Shown here: in pieces, positions 16,167-24,487 of the stretch
Layout: each line of letters begins with the position of its first letter
Position numbering within the stretch: the first letter of the stretch is position 1
NCBI GenBank assembly: GCA_903902705.1
Contig: CAIUVX010000174.1
Location: 1 to 33,296, forward strand
Direction of reading: 5' to 3'
DNA from: an uncultured Methylococcales bacterium
GTDB lineage: Bacteria > Pseudomonadota > Gammaproteobacteria > Methylococcales > Methylomonadaceae
Length of the DNA: 33,296 nucleotides
Program-made: the position numbers and the translations under genes
Notes under the pieces: generated by a model
Told to the model about the DNA's origin: nothing
The model's input: only the letters and a program-made list of their open reading frames with translations
The model's database searches: none

Positions 16167-17430
16167 AATAAAAACCATCCATTGCGGCTGTTCCCGTTAA
16201 AATTTGTCGTCCGTGAGCAGTGGCTATTCCCCAATCTGCATGAATAGGTAATTCAGTTGCATCGGGATGTGTCGCTAAAAATTCATGAATTTGCTGTTCA
16301 TTTTCTTGTTTTAATACGGAACAGGTTGCATAAAGCAATAGCCCGCCTGAGGCTAACATCGACCACGCGGCGTTAAGTATGTCGCGCTGTAATATTTGCA
16401 AAACGGCAATATCTTCGGGGCGGCGTAATAATTTTATGTCTGGATGACGACGAATAACACCCAAGGCAGAGCAGGGCGCGTCTACTAAAATTCGCTCAAA
16501 CAGTTGACCATCCCACCATGCGTTTGGTTGTGTTGCATCACCAATAATCAGAGTGGGTGAAAGTTGCAAGCGTTGGCAGTTTTCTCGAACCCGCTGCATT
16601 CTGGCAGCATCTATTTCTAGCCCGACTAGCTCTTTTAATTGTGGTTGTGATTCGAAAATATGTGCGGTTTTTCCTCCAGGTGCGGCACACATATCTAGCA
16701 CCCGCTGTCCTGCTTGTGCATCCAATAAACCAGCGGCTAATTGCGCGGCGGTGTCTTGCACAGAAACGTAACCGTTGGCAAAATCAGGCAATAATTCAAC
16801 GGCAACAGGTTTGTCTAACACAATGGCGGATGGGCAAAAATCAACGGTAGTGCCTGTGATGCCTTGCTCAACTAAGCGTTGTAAATAATCAGCCGTGTTG
16901 GTTTTGCGCTTGCACACACGCAACACCATCGGCGGTTGTTGATTATTTTCATAGAGGATTTGCGCGGCATGATTTGACCAATCTTGAGTGAACCGTTTAA
17001 TTAGCCAATCTGGATGACTGGTAGCGGCGGTATCAGTTTGATTTGCCAGATTGTCCAGTATTTCTTGTTCACGCAAATAGCGTCTTAATAGCGCATTTAA
17101 CAAACCTTTAGCCCACGGCTTTTTCTTGGTTGCCAACACCGTTTCTGACACAGCAGCATGAGGTTTAACGCGCATAAAACTGAGTTGATACAAGCCAACT
17201 AAGGCTAGGGCTTTTATCTCGCTGTCTTTTAATGGCTTATCCAATAACTGACTAAGAATAAAATCCAAACGATGATATTGCCGACAAACACCGTAACAGA
17301 TTGCTTGAACAAAGGCTTTGTCTTGACTGGATTCAACGCTTAACAAGGCAGGTTCTAAAGCGGCGGTGAGCGATTGCCCTTCTTGCAAAACGCGAGACAG
17401 CACTTTGGCTGCCAGTAATCGTGTATTCAA
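16144..17430 (-). CDS. rsmB: 16S rRNA (cytosine-967-C5)-methyltransferase
   Basis: The 428-residue enzyme methylates C967 of 16S rRNA using SAM. An N-terminal NusB-like RNA-binding domain (about 1-140) is followed by the Rossmann methyltransferase: SAM motif LDMCAAPGGKTAHI, the DAPCSALGVIRRHPD motif with one conserved Cys, and YATCSVLKQEN with the second Cys. Length equals the E. coli enzyme (about 429). Its ATG overlaps the fmt stop by four bases. It belongs to the def-fmt-rsmB core. Confidence 0.95.
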   Translation of the reverse strand: MNTRLLAAKVLSRVLQEGQSLTAALEPALLSVESSQDKAFVQAICYGVCRQYHRLDFILSQLLDKPLKDSEIKALALVGLYQLSFMRVKPHAAVSETVLATKKKPWAKGLLNALLRRYLREQEILDNLANQTDTAATSHPDWLIKRFTQDWSNHAAQILYENNQQPPMVLRVCKRKTNTADYLQRLVEQGITGTTVDFCPSAIVLDKPVAVELLPDFANGYVSVQDTAAQLAAGLLDAQAGQRVLDMCAAPGGKTAHIFESQPQLKELVGLEIDAARMQRVRENCQRLQLSPTLIIGDATQPNAWWDGQLFERILVDAPCSALGVIRRHPDIKLLRRPEDIAVLQILQRDILNAAWSMLASGGLLLYATCSVLKQENEQQIHEFLATHPDATELPIHADWGIATAHGRQILTGTAAMDGFYYARLQKQ

Positions 17431-18350
17431 CCGAGTTTGACTCCATCCACTGCGTGAGCATTTAAAAAGGCTTGGGCGGTCATGCGCTTACCATTGGGAA
17501 GCTGAACTTCTAATAATCGAACGATACCCTGAGTTGTTGCCACATCTAATTTTTTATGCGTACTATCAACCGTACCAGCGGGTAAGTTGCTAGTTTCATT
17601 CAACGCCTCCGCTTGCCAGATTCGTAACACCTGCCCTTGGTAATCTGTTTGTGCCACAGGCCAAGGATTCAAGCCGCGTATTTTTCTGGAGATAGCTTCT
17701 GCGGATTGTGTCCAATCAATAGTCGCTTCACTTTTATCCAACTTTTCTGCATGAGTGACGAGGCTTTCATCCTGTATTTCAGGCTTTAACAAGCCATTTT
17801 CTAGTTGCGTCAAGACCTTCGCTAACCCTATCGCACCTAAGTCGGCTAATTTGAGGTATAAATCATGAGAAGTGTCAGTGTCACTAATGAGCAGTTCTTC
17901 TTTATGAAGCATATCGCCAGCATCTAGCTTGCGGATGATTTTCATAATAGTCACGCCTGTTTTTTCATCCCCCGCCATTAAAGCGCGTTGAATCGGTGCA
18001 GCACCGCGCCAACGTGGTAATAATGAACCATGCACATTGATACACCCTAAGGGCGGAAAATCTAAAACTGCTTGGGTTAAAATCATGCCGTAAGCAACCA
18101 CCACTATCAAATCAGCATTCAATGCCGCCATTTGCTGACAATCCTCATCGGTTTTGAGCGTGAGCGGTTGAAACACAGGAATACCAGCGGCTAATGCCAA
18201 AGCTTTAACAGGGCTAGGATGCAATTGCCGTCCTCTACCTGAAGGACGGTCTGGCTGGGTATAAACCGCACAAATTTCATGATCTGAATCAATCAGTGTT
18301 TGCAAACTGGGTACAGCAAATTCTGGCGTACCAGCAAAAATAATTTTCAT
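17427..18350 (-). CDS. fmt: Methionyl-tRNA formyltransferase
   Basis: This 307-residue enzyme formylates the initiator Met-tRNA using 10-formyl-tetrahydrofolate. It begins KIIFAGTPEFAVPSL and carries GRGRQLHPSPVKA, the catalytic Asn-His-Asp region NVHGSLLPRWRGAAPIQRAL and GVTIMKIIRKLDAGD. The C-terminal OB-fold domain starts near residue 205. It lies five bases after def, the enzyme that removes the formyl group, an arrangement found in most bacteria. Confidence 0.96.
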   Translation of the reverse strand: MKIIFAGTPEFAVPSLQTLIDSDHEICAVYTQPDRPSGRGRQLHPSPVKALALAAGIPVFQPLTLKTDEDCQQMAALNADLIVVVAYGMILTQAVLDFPPLGCINVHGSLLPRWRGAAPIQRALMAGDEKTGVTIMKIIRKLDAGDMLHKEELLISDTDTSHDLYLKLADLGAIGLAKVLTQLENGLLKPEIQDESLVTHAEKLDKSEATIDWTQSAEAISRKIRGLNPWPVAQTDYQGQVLRIWQAEALNETSNLPAGTVDSTHKKLDVATTQGIVRLLEVQLPNGKRMTAQAFLNAHAVDGVKLG

Positions 18351-18355
18351 CCGTT

Positions 18356-18856
18356 CTATCCCTGTTTATGCAGTTTTTCCAGCTTCTTTTTAATGCGCTG
18401 GCGTTTTAATGAGGAAATATAATCGACAAATAATTTGCCTTCTAAATGATCCATTTCATGCTGTACACAAACCGACAGTAAATCAGTTGCCTCAAATTCA
18501 AAGGGGCGACCATTTCTATCTAACGCTTTGACTTTAATACGTTCTACCCGTTTTACTTTTTCAAAAAAATTGGGTACAGAAAGACAGCCTTCTTCGCTTT
18601 CTTTCAATCCGTATTTTTCAATAATTTCAGGATTGATAAGACATAAGGGGGCATCTTTGTTTTCACTGACATCAATCACAATCACCCGTTGATGCACATT
18701 GACTTGGGTTGCGGCTAAACCAACACCATGTTCTTGATACATGGTTTGAAGCATATCATCGACCAATTTTCTGATGTTATCATCGACTGTTTTCACCTTA
18801 GCGGCAATTTTGCGCAGTCTTTCATCAGGAAACTCGAGAATAGTTAGGATACTCAA
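18356..18856 (-). CDS. def: Peptide deformylase
   Basis: The 166-residue metalloenzyme removes the N-formyl group from nascent proteins. All three motifs are intact: [16 protein letters not shown] with the metal-binding Cys, and [12 protein letters not shown] with the HExxH pair. I chose the TTG start at 18854-18856 ([15 protein letters not shown]), because GGAG lies six bases before it and the start fits family length; a GTG four codons upstream has no ribosome site. It leads the minus-strand operon def-fmt-rsmB-DUF4390-TPR-ntrY-ntrX. Confidence 0.93.
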   Translation of the reverse strand: MSILTILEFPDERLRKIAAKVKTVDDNIRKLVDDMLQTMYQEHGVGLAATQVNVHQRVIVIDVSENKDAPLCLINPEIIEKYGLKESEEGCLSVPNFFEKVKRVERIKVKALDRNGRPFEFEATDLLSVCVQHEMDHLEGKLFVDYISSLKRQRIKKKLEKLHKQG

Positions 18857-19038
18857 CGAACTCTCCACTACTAATAATTAAACATGGCGGGGATTCTATC
18901 TGAATTTAGCCTAACTTTGAATGCAAAGTGTAAATGGGGGCGACAAATTCGTGCTTTTGTTGCCAATGAATAAAAACAGCAAATTATTCACTAGCCAAAT
19001 ATACGACAGAATACGCTATCGTTATTTCGTTTACCGAG

Positions 19039-19132
19039 TTACCGTTGAAACTTATCTTGTTTGAATTTACCGACAAATTTTTCACCATTAGGAAAAATCA
19101 ATGTACCTTGACCATCGGATAAACCATTTTTT
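19039..19132 (-). other. Out-of-frame MORN tail of the upstream gene
   Basis: After a run of six A (19127-19132, minus strand) the alternative frame reads NGLSDGQGTLIFPNGEKF then VGKFKQDKFQR and stops at TAA 19039-19041. This completes a normal MORN repeat. Five A instead of six would join it to the preceding coding region and give a protein of about 424 residues. Confidence 0.8.
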
Positions 19133-20314
19133 AAATTGACCAATATATTTACTACCATCGGGATAAGTTTGTGTGCCGTGTCCATTACCATTAACACAAT
19201 CGCCTTTAATACAACGCGGTTGCGTTCCGTCAGGTTTGGATGGTGGGGTCACAGCATCGGAGTCTAATTTGCTATTATCCGTTTGCGGTGTAACTTGTGG
19301 GTTATTTTTGACGAGTTTACCGTTTTTAAATTCGCCAACGTATTTATTGCCATCTGCATAAGCAAGTGTTCCATGCCCATCTGCCTTGTTATTTTTAATA
19401 TCACCAACGTATTTATCGCCATTGGCGTAATTAATTGTCCCTTGACCGTTGGTACAGTTGCCAAAACATCTAGTGACAGCTTGTGGCGGACTTAGTGTTG
19501 GTACGGAAGCTACTAGAGGCTGTTCTGGAGTATTGTTGTTTTCAGACTGAGTGCCAGAAAAAATATAAACGATAGCGATAAAAATAAATCCCGCGATCCA
19601 CCATGCAAAAAATTTTGATAACAATTGAGTTATAGGCAGATTTGCTAAAACAGGCGGTAGTATCATTGCGACTTTATGTACAAGCCTAACAGCACCTTTG
19701 GCATTATAGCCATCCCACATGATAAATTTACCGATGCGTTGTTGTGTTGTGATAGTTTTTGTCGGCAGTGGTGGTTGAATGTGAAGTTTTGTTAATCTTG
19801 ATTGTATCGCGCCTTCTGTTCTGTGCAGAAGTTTGGCAAGCTCACCAATTGTAGAGCCTTCAGCGTATTTTTTCCTTAGGCTATCATCGTCAAGCGCAGA
19901 CCATTTTGCATAAGCATTAGGATGTTTTTTGCGTACCACTTCGACACGATCTGCTTTTCCTTCTTTTACTGGCGGTGGTGTTGGTGATGTTTTTACCGTC
20001 GATTGATTCACACCTAAAGCCAATGCCCACGATTCCACCGCCCAATAAGCAAACTCTTCTTTCATTCCAACAGTATCATGCAAGCGTTTTGCTAAACGCT
20101 CTAGCTGCATATTGAGGGGAATTAACGCACTGGGTTGTAATAATTCTTGTGCGACTTTCTGCTCTAATGCGGAAACCAGTAAATTATTTTCTAAGCGGTG
20201 GTGCGGGGCTAAATCACTTAACATCCCGCGACAACGTTTTGGTTCAGCAATAATATTTTGACCATATTGCTGAATAATCAAACACAGTTGTGCGCGAGGA
20301 TGTGGGTCTAGCAT
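19088..20314 (-). CDS. Shared-module protein with HTH-like motif, membrane helix and MORN repeats (frameshifted end)
   Basis: Starting at MLDPHPRAQL (four bases after the PP2C stop begins), residues 1-102 form a cysteine-containing helical module, 87 of 102 positions identical to the protein at 23270-24151. Residues 132-178 (AKWSALDDDSLRKKYAEGST, then GELAKLLHRTEGAIQSRLTKL) look like a Myb/SANT or HTH unit. QRIGKFI at 192-198 is again shared with the paralogue. A membrane helix lies at 235-254, then at least three MORN repeats (NYANGDKYVG, AYADGNKYVGEFKNG, TYPDGSKYIGQFK). The frame is lost after QFK, giving a false end KWFIRWSRYIDFS. A membrane-tethered output of the kinase cluster is my inference. 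Confidence 0.75.
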   Translation of the reverse strand: MLDPHPRAQLCLIIQQYGQNIIAEPKRCRGMLSDLAPHHRLENNLLVSALEQKVAQELLQPSALIPLNMQLERLAKRLHDTVGMKEEFAYWAVESWALALGVNQSTVKTSPTPPPVKEGKADRVEVVRKKHPNAYAKWSALDDDSLRKKYAEGSTIGELAKLLHRTEGAIQSRLTKLHIQPPLPTKTITTQQRIGKFIMWDGYNAKGAVRLVHKVAMILPPVLANLPITQLLSKFFAWWIAGFIFIAIVYIFSGTQSENNNTPEQPLVASVPTLSPPQAVTRCFGNCTNGQGTINYANGDKYVGDIKNNKADGHGTLAYADGNKYVGEFKNGKLVKNNPQVTPQTDNSKLDSDAVTPPSKPDGTQPRCIKGDCVNGNGHGTQTYPDGSKYIGQFKKWFIRWSRYIDFS

Positions 20315-20315
20315 T

Positions 20316-21125
20316 TTATTTTTCCTCAGCACCATAAATGACCGCTAAGCTAATATCATCACCACTACCTTGTTGTGAGGTTTCATTAAGCCAGCCTGCT
20401 AAATCTTGTTTCACTGAATCCGCGCCATCGGTGCTTATAAATTCGTTAATATCGGTTAAGGCTTGATAAAAACCATCCACCTGTTTGAAGGAATTTTTAT
20501 AACCATCGGTGATTAAAAAAATGGCTTTTGGTGGTTCAACAATTGGTATAAACGCATCACGAAAATCTTGCCACGGTTTTTTATTGCATAAAGAAGTGGT
20601 GTCATTGCCCAATAAACGTGCATCGTTTGGAATCGGCGTAATTAGCATCCCATCCGCTTGAATGACAACAATATCACCATCACCGATTTGCCAATATAAA
20701 ATACAATCTTTTAAAACACAGGTGACCAGTAATGTTGTACCAAAGGGTAAATAACGGTTTTTAGTCGGTGTTTTTGTGCGTAAACAATCTTCTATACCTA
20801 ATTTTTTTAGATAACTATCGACTTTATCGTGCCAGCAATGGGTAAGTGTTTGCGGCAATTTTTCTGCTAAAGTGCGAATTTGTGGCAAAGTTAAATCAGG
20901 TGAATCAAACACCGTTAGCACACTGTCAATTGCCGCTTCAACAGCAAACTTCGCGCCTAAATGACTGTGCGTACAACGTGTGCTACCGTGACCATCGGCA
21001 ACGGCAACAATCAGCGGTAAGCCTCCTTCTGCTTGATAATGGTCAACTGCATCTTGATTACGCAAACCATTACGGTGATGCGTTGCCCCGCGTACACTTT
21101 CTGTTAAAACCTGCCAAGTTACCAT
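20316..21125 (-). CDS. PP2C-family serine/threonine protein phosphatase
   Basis: The 269-residue protein has the metal-binding PP2C motifs: RNQDA at 22-26, VADGHGS with Asp44 and Gly45, the middle IGDGDIVVI, LITDGYKN, and the last motif GSGDDISLAV near residue 256. It is expected to dephosphorylate the kinase and its targets. Its start overlaps the vWA gene end by 7 bases and it is nearly contiguous with the MORN gene, so these three are one transcript. This kinase-vWA-PP2C combination is known from TerY-P triads. Confidence 0.9.
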   Translation of the reverse strand: MVTWQVLTESVRGATHHRNGLRNQDAVDHYQAEGGLPLIVAVADGHGSTRCTHSHLGAKFAVEAAIDSVLTVFDSPDLTLPQIRTLAEKLPQTLTHCWHDKVDSYLKKLGIEDCLRTKTPTKNRYLPFGTTLLVTCVLKDCILYWQIGDGDIVVIQADGMLITPIPNDARLLGNDTTSLCNKKPWQDFRDAFIPIVEPPKAIFLITDGYKNSFKQVDGFYQALTDINEFISTDGADSVKQDLAGWLNETSQQGSGDDISLAVIYGAEEK

Positions 21126-21820
21126 ACGTCCGCCGATGTTGTAGGGTCAACAGTGGGAATAGCGGGTAATGGTACATTACCACTGGTTTCTGTAGTGACT
21201 TGGCTAGGTGGTGCAGAAGCCGCTTGTAATACTGCCGTTGATACCCAACGAATATAATTAACCAGTTGTTCTGCGTTTTGTGCTTGTAACGGTGGCAATT
21301 CTGGATTACCAATAAATTGTTCCATCACGTCTAAATCGACATCATCACCTATGGCAATAGCAATGCGCACGGCTTTTTTACCCCACGGCAATTTCATTAA
21401 CGCCGCTAAGCCACTGGCAAAATCATCAGTGGGTTGACCATCTGAGATTAACACTAATACAGGGGGTAAACCGCGTTCTTCCATTGGGGGCATTTTCAAT
21501 TGATCAGCCACTAAATGTAGTGCTGCACCCATTGCCGTCATGCCCTCAACGTGTAAATCTTGCCAGTTGAACTCATCGACTTTGGTAGGTTGTGCAACGT
21601 GCCATTGTGCGCCAGTGGAAAATTTAACCGCTCTTACCAGCACCTCTGCATTGACATTATCAGCCGCTACCTGTCGCATGGCGGGAATGGCTTCTTTAAT
21701 GGCGTGATTAAGGGATTCAATTTTACTGCCGTCCATTGAATATGAACAATCGGCTATCCATATAAAATGCAAGGGACGAGTGGCTAATTCTCCACCGGGG
21801 CGTTTTTTTACTTTGGTCAT
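21119..21820 (-). CDS. TerY-like von Willebrand factor A domain protein
   Basis: The 233-residue protein is essentially one vWA domain with a complete metal-ion-dependent adhesion site: Asp24-x-Ser26-x-Ser28 (ADCSYSMDG), Thr95 (EGMTAMGAAL) and Asp127 (LISDGQPTDD). It should bind a protein partner through a divalent metal. The short C-terminal tail after residue 200 is low-complexity. No signal peptide, so it is cytoplasmic. Together with the adjoining PP2C and kinase it matches the TerY-P triad described in tellurite/stress systems, although no terB/C/D gene is in the window. Confidence 0.9.
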   Translation of the reverse strand: MTKVKKRPGGELATRPLHFIWIADCSYSMDGSKIESLNHAIKEAIPAMRQVAADNVNAEVLVRAVKFSTGAQWHVAQPTKVDEFNWQDLHVEGMTAMGAALHLVADQLKMPPMEERGLPPVLVLISDGQPTDDFASGLAALMKLPWGKKAVRIAIAIGDDVDLDVMEQFIGNPELPPLQAQNAEQLVNYIRWVSTAVLQAASAPPSQVTTETSGNVPLPAIPTVDPTTSADVW

Positions 21821-21867
21821 GAAGTTTCCTGTTGTTTAGTGTGATACAGCGGTTTTAAATTGCATAC

Positions 21868-21893
21868 GGAATACAAACCTAGGTTTGTATTCC
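21868..21893. repeat. Perfect 26-bp palindrome between kinase and vWA genes
   Basis: The half GGAATACAAACCT is followed directly by its exact complement AGGTTTGTATTCC, with no loop. It lies 7 bases after the kinase start-distal end region and 48 bases before the vWA start on the minus strand, so it may attenuate or separate transcription within the cluster, or bind a dimeric regulator. Confidence 0.7.
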
Positions 21894-21899
21894 AGCAGA

Positions 21900-23219
21900 T
21901 TAAATGCGAATTTCAGCTTGCGTTTGTCCAAAATTAAGCGTGATGCCAGTCGTTAAAGTCACGCTTTGCCCTTGAGCAACCGTTTTAACAGCATTGTTTT
22001 CGGTGAATGTCCACGCCTCCGCTGTTAAATTTTTTAAACCCCAGATAGTGGGATTTTGTGGATGCTGAACCACTTGAGCAACCGCAGGTCTTAACTCATT
22101 CTTACGGTTAGGATAAAGATGATACGGATATAATTGCGTACCGCTATTTAAAACCACCGTCATTTCTTGTGTAGGGTGTTTAATGCGAATGCGCGGCGGC
22201 AGTTGCAAGCGTTTTTGACAATCCCAACAAGGCTGCATTTGTCGTGTCGCTTTAAACTGAACAAAATCATAAAAATTCTCCGCTCCACACGCACATTCAA
22301 TAATATTGTCTTTTAAGCGCAATAACTGTTGTCGCCAAACACTACCCCGCACTCGACTGTGGGTATCATTCAAACCTTTAGTAAATGACAGCATAAACAA
22401 GTCTTTAATAAACTGTGGATAAATTGCCCAATAAATAAGCGCGTTATCTTGATAGCCCTTCACAGGGTAATTGCTGTTATCGTTGGGATCAAAAATGAAC
22501 AACGGTTGCGAACCGTATAATTGATTCATCGCAGGCAAATCAAAGCATTTAATATCAGCTTCACGTTTACCTTCTAACGGATGATGTAAAAATAGCAGAT
22601 AAAACAATAACACGGCTAAAGAAAACAAATCGCTGTCACTGTTGGGATTGCTATCACGGCGAACAATCTCAGGCGACATAAAACGCGGCGTACCAATCAC
22701 CCCCGTCGTTTGCGTACCATTGATAGTGACGTTATCGTTATCACAAATCAAAATCGCGCCCGTATCAGGGTCAATAAAAAAATTACCAAAAGAAATATCG
22801 CGGTAACACAAACCTTTAGCATGAAGCTGTAAAAAGCTATCAGTTAATTCAACGGTTGCGGTCAGTAATTGGCTAAAGTCCAACTCAATACGGCGTTTGA
22901 TTAAATCAGAAATATTTTTGTAATTGGCAGGGCGTAAGGGCATGACATAACCAAAGCCTGTGTTATTAATTGCAGGAGCTAATGCCAGTGGAAATAAAAA
23001 ATTAGCATTCGGCGCACCAATTTTTAATAAGTGCTGTAACGCGGTGTATTGTTCGGGGGTCGCTTGTTGAGGAAAATACCATTTAAGCGCGACTGCCGCG
23101 CCGTTTAAATCAGCACGATAGACTTCACCTTGTCCGCCTGAGCCTAAGAATGCTTGCACGGTACAGCTTGCGCCATTGTCTAGTTGGACGGTTTGATTGA
23201 GTTTTAGGAGTTGGTTCAT
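21900..23219 (-). CDS. Serine/threonine protein kinase with C-terminal zinc ribbon
   Basis: The 439-residue protein has a kinase domain at about 15-305: glycine loop LGSGGQGEVY (25-34), Lys46 in VALKW, catalytic YRDISFGNF with Asp141 and Asn146, DND (160-162) replacing DFG, and SPE for APE. A zinc ribbon follows (Cys309, Cys311, Cys331, Cys334), then a beta-rich C-terminal domain of about 90 residues. This kinase plus zinc-ribbon layout is typical of the TerY-P kinases. No membrane helix is seen. The start has no clear ribosome site. It should phosphorylate partners in the same cluster; its substrate is unknown. Confidence 0.88.
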   Translation of the reverse strand: MNQLLKLNQTVQLDNGASCTVQAFLGSGGQGEVYRADLNGAAVALKWYFPQQATPEQYTALQHLLKIGAPNANFLFPLALAPAINNTGFGYVMPLRPANYKNISDLIKRRIELDFSQLLTATVELTDSFLQLHAKGLCYRDISFGNFFIDPDTGAILICDNDNVTINGTQTTGVIGTPRFMSPEIVRRDSNPNSDSDLFSLAVLLFYLLFLHHPLEGKREADIKCFDLPAMNQLYGSQPLFIFDPNDNSNYPVKGYQDNALIYWAIYPQFIKDLFMLSFTKGLNDTHSRVRGSVWRQQLLRLKDNIIECACGAENFYDFVQFKATRQMQPCWDCQKRLQLPPRIRIKHPTQEMTVVLNSGTQLYPYHLYPNRKNELRPAVAQVVQHPQNPTIWGLKNLTAEAWTFTENNAVKTVAQGQSVTLTTGITLNFGQTQAEIRI

Positions 23220-23269
23220 GGGCGTTATTTTTTATTGTGTTGTTATGGGGGGAGTGAAAACTAAAAAAC

Positions 23270-24151
23270 TTATTGTTTTCCTCGCATGATTCGAACAGAG
23301 TGGCAGGAATATTTATTGTCACTGAAACCATGACCATTACCGAAGTTCATAAACCACGCCTTGCCATTACTATCCTCACTGGGCGAAGATGCCCAAAACC
23401 AACGGTTATTCTTGGGAAAAACATCTGCATCAATGTAATTACCTGTTTTACCTTTGACTTTATCAATCAGTGTTTTTAACTCATCAATTGTGGGTAATCG
23501 CCAATCGGTATAACCTGCATAACTACTTTGTTTAGCTACATCAAAAGCTGTTTTCCAATTGCCTTCTTTTGCATTACCAGTGGCTGTGCCATTTTCCCAC
23601 GTTTGCCCATGTGCAAAACGACACCACATTAAGCCTGTTTCTGTATCCGTAGCGATACCCTCTTGCACAATAAATTTACCAATACGCTGTTTTGTAGCTG
23701 ATGGTGGAATAATTTTTGGTGCTGGTGTGGGTGTCACTGCAACTTTAGGGGCTGGCATTGCTTGAGGTTTTGGTATTGATTGAACAGGTGGCGGAGAAAC
23801 ATTTGCTATTGATTGAACCGTTTGTTTAGGCATCGGCTGTTGAATCACACCCAAAGCCAACGCCCACGATTCCACCGCCCAATAAGCAAAGTCTTCTTTA
23901 ATACCCACAGTGTCATGCAGCCGTTGTGCTAACCGCTCCAACTGCATAGCCACTGGAATTAAAGCAGTAGGTTTCAATAATTCCTGTGCGACCTTCTGCT
24001 CTAACGCCGCGATGAGTAAATTTATTTCTAAACGGTGGTGTGGTGCTAAATCACTTAACATCCCTTTACAGCGTTTCGGTTCGGTAATAATAACTTGCCC
24101 ATATTGCTGAATAACAAAGCACAATTGGGCGCGTGGATGTGGGTCTAGCAT
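23270..24151 (-). CDS. Shared-module protein with C-terminal DUF1566 (Lcl) domain
   Basis: The 293-residue protein opens the kinase cluster; AAAGGAG precedes its ATG. Residues 1-102 are the same helical module as in the MORN protein (15 differences in 102). A proline-rich linker (105-152) leads to QRIGKFI (155-161), and then to a DUF1566/Lcl domain: TDTETGLMWCRFA, GYTDWRLPTIDELKTLID, WFWASSP and CHSVRIMRGKQ. That domain belongs to the formylglycine-enzyme/C-type-lectin-like fold group and usually serves in binding. There is no signal peptide, so a cytoplasmic sensor or kinase substrate is plausible. Function is not established. Confidence 0.82.
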   Translation of the reverse strand: MLDPHPRAQLCFVIQQYGQVIITEPKRCKGMLSDLAPHHRLEINLLIAALEQKVAQELLKPTALIPVAMQLERLAQRLHDTVGIKEDFAYWAVESWALALGVIQQPMPKQTVQSIANVSPPPVQSIPKPQAMPAPKVAVTPTPAPKIIPPSATKQRIGKFIVQEGIATDTETGLMWCRFAHGQTWENGTATGNAKEGNWKTAFDVAKQSSYAGYTDWRLPTIDELKTLIDKVKGKTGNYIDADVFPKNNRWFWASSPSEDSNGKAWFMNFGNGHGFSDNKYSCHSVRIMRGKQ

Positions 24152-24244
24152 GATGAACTCCTTTGTGCTAAGGGGATTTTCTTATAATGCTTAAATAATC
24201 ATAATGAGTTGCGGATGATATAGCTAAAGAACAATAAAATGATA

Positions 24245-24301
24245 CCGTTCGTGGTGAGCTTGTCGAACCACAACACCCTTCGACAAGCTCAGGGCGAACG
24301 G
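24245..24301. repeat. REP-type long hairpin (GAGCTTGTCGAA / TTCGACAAGCTC)
   Basis: Outer arms CCGTTCG and CGAACGG enclose inner arms GAGCTTGTCGAA and TTCGACAAGCTC, with small internal mismatches (TGGT against AGGG). The sequence resembles the widespread proteobacterial repeat containing TTCGACAAGCTCAGGGCGAA. It is probably an extragenic palindrome mobilised by REP-associated transposases. Confidence 0.75.
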
Positions 24302-24422
24302 TTTTACAATCAACACAACTGCTTTTGCTATAGCTACACACCTAGTTGTGGGTAATGGACGGGACGAAGCCGAACCAAAGTGGGATTTGCTGAAGAGCAA
24401 AGGCTCTAAAATTGTTGATGAC

Positions 24423-24457
24423 TTAGTGCATAGGCTTGGGATGAGTTGCGAATCCCA
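24423..24457 (+). repeat. Short dispersed repeat: TTAGTGCATAGG leader plus TGGG..CCCA hairpin (copy 2)
   Basis: The leader TTAGTGCATAGG (24423-24434) is identical to that at 5805-5816. The hairpin TGGGATGAG-TTG-CGAATCCCA differs from copy 1 by A-T replacing C-G in the stem and by the loop bases. It lies just beyond the end of ribD and could serve as its terminator. Confidence 0.7.
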
Positions 24458-24487
24458 GTATTTTATCGATGTTATGCCTTTATCATT

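Larger units (their letters stand above)
24152..24487. other. Repeat-bearing intergenic region between the kinase cluster and ribD
   Basis: These 336 bases carry no credible gene. They hold two dispersed hairpin elements, at 24245-24301 and 24423-24457, both described separately. The first 30 bases next to 24151 contain the ribosome site of the minus-strand gene. Confidence 0.6.

Noticed and set aside
19173-19495. Plus-strand frames across the MORN repeats
   Set aside because: They arise from the repetitive antisense of the MORN coding sequence.
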